DNA of 64,000 bases from CAYWEP01 sp964608945 (GTDB lineage Bacteria > Patescibacteriota > Microgenomatia > Levybacterales > UBA12049). Under the pieces are notes generated by a model. The model did no database searches, was not told the DNA's origin, and saw only the letters and a list, made by a program, of their open reading frames with translations. The stretch's first letter is position 1. Each line of letters starts with the position of its first letter. Shown piece after piece: positions 49,132 through 56,058 of the stretch. The DNA lies in assembly GCA_964608945.1 (NCBI GenBank), contig CAZSQB010000001.1, forward strand, positions 30,440 to 94,439. The letters run 5' to 3'. The position numbers and the translations under genes are program-made.

Positions 49132-50241
49132 TCATCCTGGGGCTCCAGATTCTTTCTGTAATAATTGAAGACTCTTTTTTGTCTCTTCATCCCAACTGAA
49201 GCTAGCTGCATATTGTAAGCAACGCTTCTGCATCTTAAGCAACCGTTCTTTATCCTGTAAAAGGATTATCGCGCTGTCTGCGAACACTTCTTTATTCCTC
49301 ACAAAGACGAGTACCCCCGTTTTCTCATGGATTATAACATCACGAAGACCTGGGACAGCAAAAGCAACTGTCGGTGTCGCCTGACTTGCGGCTTCCAGAA
49401 CAACAAGTCCCCAACCCTCTTTCACAGAACCATGTAAAAGAATATGTGCTCGTCTCATTAACGCTAGTTTTTTTTGTGAAGGAACATATCCCCAGAAAAC
49501 AACGCTACTTGTTAAACCGCCTGCTTTCACTAATCTCTTCAGTCGCGTGATGTACTTATTCTCTCCTTGCCCAACAATCCAGAGCCTCGCTTTAGACTCT
49601 TTCTTTTTGATGTATGAAAATGCTTTAATAACATCTTCTACGCCTTTCATGGGAGTCAGTCTGCTGACAAAAATGAATGTCGGTGTCTTCTCCTTGTCGG
49701 GAACGTCTTGCAACGGTTTATTGTCAATCGGACACGGAATAGCAGTGCAGTGCGAACGTGGAATACCCATCTTCTCTAAATCGTCTATCGTCGAAGGAGC
49801 ATCCGTCCAAAAGTGTGTATCTTTGTACAATCTGAATGAGAGCCTCTCAACTAGTTTACCGAGTATATTCCAGGGGAAAGGATACACGTAATCCCAAATT
49901 TCCGAAGCCACTTCGTGTATGAAAGCTATTTTTGGCCCCCGCACGTAAAGCGGTGTAAAAAAAGGAAGACCGTGAATTTGGTCGATAATAATGTCAAATC
50001 GTCTTTTTGAGGAAAGATAAAACAGTGCTGCTTGAAAAAAAACCGTTGCACTGTTGCCTTTTCTGATATAGGTAATGCCATCAACAGTCTCATCTATCCT
50101 TGCTTGAGGAAAAATTGTTGTAAACCACGTTACGCTATTTCCCTTTTTTATCCATGCACGTGCATGTTCGCGTGTGACATATTCCGCGCCGCCTGCTTTT
50201 GGGTTTTTTGGATCACGCCAGTTGAGAATGAGGATATTCAT
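49132..50241 (-). CDS. GT4 family glycosyltransferase (GT-B)
   Basis: 369 residues. The N-terminal domain has PKAGGAEYVTREHARAW (14-30), and the C-terminal donor domain has FVSRLTPMKGVEDVIKAF, then GQGENK, and the GT4 Glu-x7-Glu motif as KEGWGLVVLEAAS, followed by ATPTVAFAVPGLRD. It is a retaining transferase working in the cytoplasm on a nucleotide sugar. It is cotranscribed with the RmlC gene 5 bases upstream and converges with the membrane gene ending at 49128. The sugar is not known; a 6-deoxyhexose is suggested by the rmlC partner. Confidence 0.9.
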   Translation of the reverse strand: MNILILNWRDPKNPKAGGAEYVTREHARAWIKKGNSVTWFTTIFPQARIDETVDGITYIRKGNSATVFFQAALFYLSSKRRFDIIIDQIHGLPFFTPLYVRGPKIAFIHEVASEIWDYVYPFPWNILGKLVERLSFRLYKDTHFWTDAPSTIDDLEKMGIPRSHCTAIPCPIDNKPLQDVPDKEKTPTFIFVSRLTPMKGVEDVIKAFSYIKKKESKARLWIVGQGENKYITRLKRLVKAGGLTSSVVFWGYVPSQKKLALMRRAHILLHGSVKEGWGLVVLEAASQATPTVAFAVPGLRDVIIHEKTGVLVFVRNKEVFADSAIILLQDKERLLKMQKRCLQYAASFSWDEETKKSLQLLQKESGAPG

Positions 50242-50246
50242 TTTGG

Positions 50247-50804
50247 CTAAGAGAAAATAGGGTTATTACTATATTCCTTAAAACTCATGCCATGTCGATC
50301 TTTTTCTGAGAGAAGAGGATGTGGTATTGGCCAAGGAATATTCAAATCAGGATCATTCCATGCAATCGTACCTTCAGCAGCTGGCGTGTAGTATCCTGAT
50401 TGTTTATACTGGATATCTGCAAATGCTGATGTTGTTTGCAATCCATGGGCAAACCCTATAGGAACATAGAGTATTTTCATATTTTCATCGCTTAACTCAA
50501 TTGAAAACCATTTGCCGAATGTTGGAGAATTGCTGCGTAAATCAACCGCAACGTCAAATATTTTTCCGAGCGTACATCGGACGAGTTTGGCCATTGGCGC
50601 TCTTTTGTCTTGGTAGTGAAGGCCTCGAAGAGCTCCTTTCTGCGATCGGGAGTGATTTTCCTGAACAAACTCATCATGTATTCCGACCTGGCTTAAGTCA
50701 CTCTTACTGTATGATTCAAAAAAGAACCCTCGGGGATCCTCAAAGACTTTAGTCTCAATAACTAAAAGTCCTGAGAGTAGAGTTTTGGTAATGATGATCT
50801 GCAT
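50247..50804 (-). CDS. rmlC: dTDP-4-dehydrorhamnose 3,5-epimerase
   Basis: 185 residues with the canonical pattern: FEDPRGFFFESY (21-32), QENHSRSQKGALRGLHYQ (48-65) with His63, VPIGFAHGLQ (114-123), and QYKQSGYYTP (132-141) with Tyr133. It should epimerise C3 and C5 of dTDP-4-keto-6-deoxyglucose on the way to dTDP-L-rhamnose. rmlA, rmlB and rmlD partners specific for dTDP are not adjacent, so they would lie elsewhere or be supplied by the SDRs here. It heads a two-gene reverse operon with GT4. Confidence 0.87.
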   Translation of the reverse strand: MQIIITKTLLSGLLVIETKVFEDPRGFFFESYSKSDLSQVGIHDEFVQENHSRSQKGALRGLHYQDKRAPMAKLVRCTLGKIFDVAVDLRSNSPTFGKWFSIELSDENMKILYVPIGFAHGLQTTSAFADIQYKQSGYYTPAAEGTIAWNDPDLNIPWPIPHPLLSEKDRHGMSFKEYSNNPIFS

Positions 50805-50911
50805 ATCTCTATCTTCTCATACAGTATTTCCTTCTGTAAAGCCCGACGTTTTTGTTTTAGCCTGTTGCATTAATTTTATATTTTGCTAGGATGAGTACCA
50901 ACCTAAGTCGT

Positions 50912-50941
50912 TTGTTCTCATGAGTTTCTATAAGTTATAAT
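50912..50941 (+). promoter_or_regulatory. Promoter TTGTTC-18-TATAAT upstream of the 3-dehydratase gene at 50958
   Basis: TTGTTC (50912-50917) and a perfect TATAAT (50936-50941) are 18 bases apart. The ATG is 16 bases after the -10 box. It lies in the 153-base divergent region between rmlC and the 3-dehydratase gene. Confidence 0.5.
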
Positions 50942-50957
50942 ATTATTTCTTTACCGT

Positions 50958-52145
50958 ATGATTCTACTAGTAAAATCAACATTTTATAATGAAAAAGAAA
51001 CAAAAAAACGGCTGACTCGCTTTATCACCGAAGCGAAAAAGCTGAGTTTTGGGAAAGAGTGTCTTGCGTTTGAAAAAAACTTTGCAAAATGGCAGGGAAG
51101 AAAACAGTGTGTTTTCTTAAATAGCGGAAGTTCCGCAAATTTGGCGATCATTCAGGCGCTCCTGAATATGGGCAAGCTTAAAAGAGGAGATGGTGTGGGT
51201 TTTTCTGCGCTTACTTGGTCGACCAATGTAATGCCGCTTATTCAACTGAGCTTAAATGCTATTCCAGTAGATGTAGAACTCTCAACATTAAATGTATCAA
51301 GTAAGACACTCCTTGCAATAATAAAGAAACATCAAATAAAAGCGTTATTCCTGACAAACTTATTGGGATTCTGTAGCGATATAGATATGATACAAAGACT
51401 TTGTGCTGATAATAAAATTATTCTCCTTGAGGACAACTGTGAATCTCTCGGAACAGTATATAAAGGTAAAAAATTAGGGAATTATGGATATGCATCAACA
51501 TTCTCATTTTATGTTGGTCACCATATGTCAACGATAGAGGGAGGCGCTATTTGTACTGATTCAGAGACATTTGCAACAATGCTTCGGTTGGTTCGAGCAC
51601 ACGGCTGGGATCGAAATTTAAGTTTAGGAAAACAGAATAAAATACGCGACAAGCATAAAGTAAACTCAACGTTCTACTCAAGATACACGTTTTACGACTT
51701 AGGGTATAATTTAAGGACAACTGAAATAAATGGATTTTTGGGCAATACCCAACTACCTTATCTAAAAGAGATTATTCCGAAAAGACGGCGAAACTTCATA
51801 AGGATAGCAAATGCAATTTATAGCAGAGAAGATTTGTATTATCCAATTAGCTTTGAACATATTGATTTTATTTCAAATTTCGCTGTGCCTCTTATTTGTA
51901 AGTCTAAATCTATTCGTGATGCGCTTGTGAAAAGATGCGAAGGACTCATTGAGATACGGCCAATTGTTGGGGGGGACATAACCCAGCAGCCCTTTTTTAA
52001 AAGATACATGCCAAAAAACCTTGCGATCTTAAAAGACTCGAATGCAAAACTCATTCACGAACAGGGACTCTATTTTGGAAATAATCCTGAACTCACAGAG
52101 AAAGAGATACAATTTATTAGTCATTTTTTTAATAAACCAGTATGA
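50958..52145 (+). CDS. ColD-like PLP 3-dehydratase (His replaces Schiff-base Lys), copy C
   Basis: 395 residues. LNSGSSANLAI (54-64), LEDNCESLGTVY (158-169) and SFYVGHHMSTIEGG (183-196) place His188 at the lysine position and give the near-canonical ColD active-site stretch. The length matches copy B (24680), and both share TLNV/TLGM-like loops, but they are diverged. It is a single-gene unit with its own promoter, between rmlC and a GT2 gene, so no dehydratase partner is adjacent. It probably removes the 3-OH of a GDP-4-keto-6-deoxy sugar made elsewhere in the locus. Confidence 0.84.
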   Translation: MILLVKSTFYNEKETKKRLTRFITEAKKLSFGKECLAFEKNFAKWQGRKQCVFLNSGSSANLAIIQALLNMGKLKRGDGVGFSALTWSTNVMPLIQLSLNAIPVDVELSTLNVSSKTLLAIIKKHQIKALFLTNLLGFCSDIDMIQRLCADNKIILLEDNCESLGTVYKGKKLGNYGYASTFSFYVGHHMSTIEGGAICTDSETFATMLRLVRAHGWDRNLSLGKQNKIRDKHKVNSTFYSRYTFYDLGYNLRTTEINGFLGNTQLPYLKEIIPKRRRNFIRIANAIYSREDLYYPISFEHIDFISNFAVPLICKSKSIRDALVKRCEGLIEIRPIVGGDITQQPFFKRYMPKNLAILKDSNAKLIHEQGLYFGNNPELTEKEIQFISHFFNKPV

Positions 52146-52204
52146 ACACTCGGTAAATGTGCTTTTGTGTGAGGCTCCATTTTTCAAGATTATCAAGCCC
52201 AAGT

Positions 52205-52234
52205 TTGAGAATTTAAGCTTAGTCATGCTACAAT
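52205..52234 (+). promoter_or_regulatory. Promoter TTGAGA-18-TACAAT (extended -10, leaderless)
   Basis: TTGAGA (52205-52210), then TACAAT (52229-52234) preceded by TGC, 18 bases apart. The ATG at 52242 follows by 7 bases. Confidence 0.55.
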
Positions 52235-52241
52235 TAGCTCT

Positions 52242-53180
52242 ATGTCAACGCTCAGTATCGTGATTCCTGTTTTTAATGAAGATGAGAGTCTTCGCGCGTT
52301 TTTTGCTGAGTTAAAAAACGAGCTGATGCATTTTCGCGAAGATTATGAAGTCTTGTTCATTGATGATGGGTCAACTGATGCAACGCTCTCGATTTTAAAA
52401 GATTTCGCAAGAAACAATAAACAGATTCGTGTATTCTCTTTCCGCAAAAATCAGGGAAAAGCAGAGGCATTAACGCTCGGGTTCCAAAAAGCAAAAGGAG
52501 ATCAAATCTTCACACTGGATGCCGATCTGCAAGATAAACCATCTGAAATGCAAAAATTTATAGAGAAAAGCAAAGATGGTGCGGAAGTCATCTGCGGATG
52601 GAGAAAACACAGGAGAGACAAATCGAAAATGAAAATTATTTCTCGTGTGTTTAACTTCACGCTTAATAAGCTTTTTGATGTCAATATTCATGATTACAAC
52701 TGCGGATTTAAGCTTTATACGGGTGAAGCTGCAAAAAGCTTACGTCTTTATGGCGGTCTGCACCGATTCGTTCCACTTTTGGTACAACAGGAAGGATTCA
52801 GCGTTGATGAGGTCGTGGTAGACCATCAACCACGAAGATATGGGAAATCAAAATACGGCTTTTCCAAGCTCTGGAAGGATTTGCCAGACATGTTCACAAT
52901 GATCTTTCTCGCAAAGTATAGTAAACGTCCGTTACATTTCTTCGGCTTGATTGGCGGGGTAAGTATACTGCTTGGTTTCCTCTTCTTCGGCTATCTGAGC
53001 ATACTATGGCTTATGGGGGAGTCCATAGGCAGACGCCCGCTTCTTCTGGTCAGTATTTTCCTTATGTTAGGCGGTTTACAGATATTTTTTACTGGTTTCT
53101 TAGCTGAGCTTGTGATTAATATGCACCAAAAACACAATATGCTTTTTCCGTTGAAATACTCATCCGATACAATACAATGA
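52242..53180 (+). CDS. GtrB/ArnC-like polyprenyl-phosphate glycosyltransferase (GT2)
   Basis: 312 residues. The GT-A domain begins STLSIVIPVFNEDESL (2-17), with DDGSTDAT and TLDADLQDKPSEM (Asp-x-Asp) and the GWRKHRRD segment common in this group. Two C-terminal TM helices (about 229-252 and 264-288) anchor it in the membrane, as in GtrB and ArnC. It moves a sugar from a nucleotide onto undecaprenyl phosphate on the inner face, giving the donor that GT-C enzymes use outside. The small membrane protein gene downstream overlaps it by 4 bases. Confidence 0.88.
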   Translation: MSTLSIVIPVFNEDESLRAFFAELKNELMHFREDYEVLFIDDGSTDATLSILKDFARNNKQIRVFSFRKNQGKAEALTLGFQKAKGDQIFTLDADLQDKPSEMQKFIEKSKDGAEVICGWRKHRRDKSKMKIISRVFNFTLNKLFDVNIHDYNCGFKLYTGEAAKSLRLYGGLHRFVPLLVQQEGFSVDEVVVDHQPRRYGKSKYGFSKLWKDLPDMFTMIFLAKYSKRPLHFFGLIGGVSILLGFLFFGYLSILWLMGESIGRRPLLLVSIFLMLGGLQIFFTGFLAELVINMHQKHNMLFPLKYSSDTIQ

Positions 53181-53401
53181 AGCCACAAGATATCATTTTC
53201 TTTATTGTGTTTGCTTTCTTGCTCTATAGAAAAAGTCCAATTCTTTTTGCCGGAGCAGGTATGGTCTGCTTGTTTCTTGCAATTCCCTTCTTTGCATTCT
53301 GGATATTTTTCACCGCTCAACGACTCGTCATGTATGCCGCTGCCTTTTTTCTCGTTGCAGTTATTTTGCAATTTCATCACCTAAGTAAATTAAGAAAATA
53401 G
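53177..53401 (+). CDS. Small membrane protein of unknown function
   Basis: 74 residues with three hydrophobic segments (about 6-18, 21-44 and 47-64) and a basic C-terminus (LSKLRK). Its ATGA start overlaps the stop of the GtrB-like gene, so the two are translated together. It is shorter than GtrA-type flippases (about 120 residues, four TMs), but a helper role in handling the lipid-linked sugar is possible by position. I do not recognise the family. Confidence 0.6.
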   Translation: MKPQDIIFFIVFAFLLYRKSPILFAGAGMVCLFLAIPFFAFWIFFTAQRLVMYAAAFFLVAVILQFHHLSKLRK

Positions 53402-53402
53402 C

Positions 53403-53431
53403 TTGCTATGACAGTATCTTTTTGATAAACT
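53403..53431 (+). promoter_or_regulatory. Promoter TTGCTA-17-TAAACT (leaderless)
   Basis: TTGCTA (53403-53408) and TAAACT (53426-53431) are 17 bases apart, and the -10 is preceded by TGA. The ATG at 53439 follows the -10 box by 7 bases. The same TAAACT box is used at 17928. Confidence 0.5.
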
Positions 53432-53438
53432 CCATTCA

Positions 53439-54482
53439 ATGATAGAAACTCGGAGACAAGTCATAACTGGTCCAGAAAGTAGAACGCTTAATGTTTTGAA
53501 GGGAACAATCTCCGAGCCAGTCATAACCACCTCTCATAAACCCGTAACAATGGGGCAAGAGGTTTCTGTTCGACTTGTGCAAGAAGGGTCAGGGATGGCA
53601 GGGCTTGAAGATCGGGAAGACAATAAGGAATGGGCTGGTATCTTTAATCACATTCTCAAAACAGCGAGAGTTGCAACATTCTTGGGTAAAGAGTTACAAA
53701 GACAAGGCAAAGAAGTCGATCCAAATATCATCCTCAATACAGTTTTGGCTTCACACTCAGGAAGAAGACAATGGGATGAGGCAACGTGGTATCCAGATGC
53801 AGTTGAAAATGCATCTGAGAAAGCATCAAAAAGAGATCAACCATTAACAGAAGAGTTATTATCAAGTGCTCATCTACCAGAGTCTGTTGTAAGCGTTGTG
53901 AGAGCACATGGATTTGTTATTTTTTACCCAATTGAGATTATGGATACTTGGGAGAAGAAGGTGTCACTCTATGCTGATTTTCGGGTTTCGCAAAATGTCA
54001 TGAGTTTTGCAGCTCGGTTTGAAGATTTGAAACGTGCAGTTGATACGAAGAGAATTAAGCAAGACCAGTATGACCAAATAAAGAGCGGGGCAGAGCAAGC
54101 AGAACAAGAGATTTTTTCTATTTTACCTTTCAAACCAGAAGATATCACGGAAGAATATCCACCTCAGCCTCGTTGGGAACGCTATATCCGTCGGTTATAT
54201 ATGAATGATGCGGAACAAGGTATATTCTCAAGACTTTCAGCGCTTCAAGAAGGAATTGCAGCAGGTACTACCGATGCTGTACAGCTTGAAAAAGAGTTTC
54301 CTTCAGATACCTGGTGGGGGAGTTATGCTCGTGAGCTGTATTCTGTGCGAAATGGTCAGCCATTGCAACCTCGAAAAGGTAAACAAGTAGGTATTGCTAG
54401 AGCAATTGAATTTTATAATTGGCTTGAGACAACAAATCTTGGTGGTAAAGCAGAAAATCTCCCTCGACCTCGTATTAAGTGA
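53439..54482 (+). CDS. HD-domain-like protein with degenerate metal motif
   Basis: 347 residues without membrane segments. Residues 60-170 resemble an HD domain: WAGIFNHILKTARVATFLG with a His on helix 1, then VLASHSGRRQWDEATWYP where the usual His-Asp pair is His-Ser, and a later YADFRV segment that could hold the last Asp. The C-terminal 150 residues are helical and hydrophilic. HD proteins bind metal and cleave phosphate esters or nucleotides. The missing Asp means hydrolase activity is doubtful. It has its own promoter and may be unrelated to glycan synthesis. Confidence 0.55.
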   Translation: MIETRRQVITGPESRTLNVLKGTISEPVITTSHKPVTMGQEVSVRLVQEGSGMAGLEDREDNKEWAGIFNHILKTARVATFLGKELQRQGKEVDPNIILNTVLASHSGRRQWDEATWYPDAVENASEKASKRDQPLTEELLSSAHLPESVVSVVRAHGFVIFYPIEIMDTWEKKVSLYADFRVSQNVMSFAARFEDLKRAVDTKRIKQDQYDQIKSGAEQAEQEIFSILPFKPEDITEEYPPQPRWERYIRRLYMNDAEQGIFSRLSALQEGIAAGTTDAVQLEKEFPSDTWWGSYARELYSVRNGQPLQPRKGKQVGIARAIEFYNWLETTNLGGKAENLPRPRIK

Positions 54483-54507
54483 TTTTCTTTTACTAACTCT
54501 TTTATTA

Positions 54508-54513
54508 TATAAT
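54508..54513 (+). promoter_or_regulatory. -10 box TATAAT for the gene at 54522 (leaderless spacing)
   Basis: Perfect TATAAT ending 8 bases before the ATG at 54522; only weak T-rich -35 candidates (around 54484) exist. Confidence 0.4.
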
Positions 54514-54521
54514 TCATCTAT

Positions 54522-55430
54522 ATGGCTGAGACTCACGCCTCCTTTGTGGCAGCAGAAGTTGCGCTTTGTCTTATAGTGTATTATCCGAAATGGTATCGGG
54601 GGAAGATACAGAGTATTAAGCACACAGATAAAGTACGAGGAGATTTAGCTTTGGACTCTATCGGGGAGGCAGTAAAGATAGGTCTTCAGATCGTTGTTAT
54701 TGATGGGAAGAGCTCATTATCTTTTAGAAGAGAGCTTTTGCAATTTGATACGCTTCATGTTATTAAGAGGAAATCGGTAAAACGATCACCGAGCAAGCGA
54801 TTGGCGATAAAAAAAGCTTCTAAACTTCCTCAGGTGAAAGCGATAATACTCAGCGAACCAGAGAAGATTTCCCTGATTTCAAAATGCCTTTGGGAGATAG
54901 TGGAGCCTATTATCAAGGGAGAGGCTGATATTGTCATACCGAAGCGGTCAGACCAGTTATTCAAATCATCGTATCCATATTATATGTATGAATCTGAGGT
55001 TGAGGGGAATAAGATTTACAATGAGGCGCTTCGGACTCATGGGTTACTGGATCCAAGTACTGAAGATCTAGATATGTTTTTTGGTCCGAGAGTTATTCGG
55101 AATGATAAAAAAATCATTGCACTTTTTATGCGACGATATAGTATGCGAATAGGAAGATATATGATAACGAGCGAATTATTTGATCCTGAGGAGTATTCAA
55201 ATGCGCAGTTTTTTCCTGTTATTGAAGCGTTAAAGAAAAAATACCGTGTCGAATCTATAGAGACTTCTTTTACCTACCCTACAATTCAGAAAGAAAACGA
55301 AGAGGTGGGTGCGCGAGAAGTATTTTTGGAAAAGAGACGATTACAGCGGCTGAGTCTTTTGGTGGATCTTATACATTTCTTAAGTTATCTAGATCGAAAA
55401 AGGACGAGTAATGTGAAAGTTTTGCTTTAA
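54522..55430 (+). CDS. Conserved unknown, possibly GT-A-fold glycosyltransferase-like
   Basis: 302 residues, no TM. The N-terminal part reads like a nucleotide-sugar-binding GT-A start: VALCLIVYYPKWYRGKI, a TDKVRGDLALDSI helix, then IGLQIVVIDGKSS, similar in order to strand-loop-DG-x-S/T of GT2 enzymes. A DLDMFFGPRVIRN segment around residue 184 could be the acidic metal site. No family is certain. It begins a plus-strand run of glycosyltransferase genes (GT4, GT4, acetyltransferase, GT2), which supports a glycan-related role. Confidence 0.45.
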   Translation: MAETHASFVAAEVALCLIVYYPKWYRGKIQSIKHTDKVRGDLALDSIGEAVKIGLQIVVIDGKSSLSFRRELLQFDTLHVIKRKSVKRSPSKRLAIKKASKLPQVKAIILSEPEKISLISKCLWEIVEPIIKGEADIVIPKRSDQLFKSSYPYYMYESEVEGNKIYNEALRTHGLLDPSTEDLDMFFGPRVIRNDKKIIALFMRRYSMRIGRYMITSELFDPEEYSNAQFFPVIEALKKKYRVESIETSFTYPTIQKENEEVGAREVFLEKRRLQRLSLLVDLIHFLSYLDRKRTSNVKVLL

Positions 55431-55437
55431 AGCATTC

Positions 55438-56004
55438 ATGAAAATTGGTATTGATACTTCTCAAGTTGCCCATGAGGGCACAGGGGTGGCGAATTTGACT
55501 AAAAGATTGGTCGAGCATTTATTGGCGATTGATACGAAGAATGAGTACATACTGTTCTTTTCATCCTTAAGAAGGAATTTTAAATTTGAAATTTTTCAGC
55601 CAAAGGCTGATCATCCTTTGGATGACAATTTTCAATCAAACCCTAAAAACCTAAAAATTAAAACATTCAAACTCCCGCCTGTTCTGCTAGATTTGCTTTG
55701 GAATAAACTTCACATTCTTCCGATCGAAACATTTATTGGGGACGTCGATGTGTTCATTTCATCTGATTGGGTGCAGCCGCCGAGTCGGAAAGCAAAGATG
55801 GCGACGATTCTTTATGATTTGATTGTCTATAAATTTCCTGAAGAGACAGCAAAAAAGATTGTCGCAACGCAGAAAAGAAGACTTCACTGGGTGAAAAAAG
55901 AGTGTGATGTTGTGCTCTGTATATCTGAGGCGACAAAGAGAGACGCAATAGATATTCTCGGAATACCTGAGGAGAAGCTAAGAGTAGTATATCCAGGGGT
56001 GTAA
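55438..56004 (+). pseudogene. Truncated GT4 glycosyltransferase (N-terminal domain only)
   Basis: 188 residues that match only the N-terminal half of a GT4 enzyme: MKIGIDTSQVAHEGTGVANLTKRL, then VDVFISSDWVQPP, ILYDLIVYKFPEE, ending LRVVYPGV at the linker before the donor-binding domain. The usual full length is about 370, so the catalytic C-terminal domain is gone. A hairpin repeat follows 20 bases after the stop, and a complete GT4 begins at 56059, so a deletion with repeat insertion is likely. A palindromic insert also sits in frame at 55596-55625. It might still fold, but catalysis is not expected. Confidence 0.72.
55596..55625 (+). repeat. Near-perfect palindromic element inserted in frame
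   Basis: The arms TCAGCCAAAGG (55596-55606) and CCTTTGGATGA (55615-55625) are complementary at 10 of 11 positions around a TGATCA core (55608-55613). It encodes QPKADHPLDD within the truncated GT4. Confidence 0.6.
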
Positions 56005-56024
56005 GTTATGTAGACCTCACCCTA

Positions 56025-56045
56025 CCCTCTCCTAAAAGGAGAGGG
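56025..56045 (+). repeat. Interspersed hairpin repeat after the truncated GT4
   Basis: CCCTCTCCT (56025-56033) and AGGAGAGGG (56037-56045) form a 9-bp stem with an AAA loop, preceded by CCTCACCCTA. Sequences of this kind are common scattered repeats in environmental genomes. No T-run follows, so it is not an obvious terminator. The GGAGAGG part lies only 14-20 bases from the next ATG. Confidence 0.65.
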
Positions 56046-56058
56046 GAAAGAGGAAATT

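Noticed and set aside
56025..56045. Rho-independent terminator
   Set aside because: The stem is good but no T-run follows, and the next gene starts 14 bases later on the same strand. A scattered repeat is more likely.
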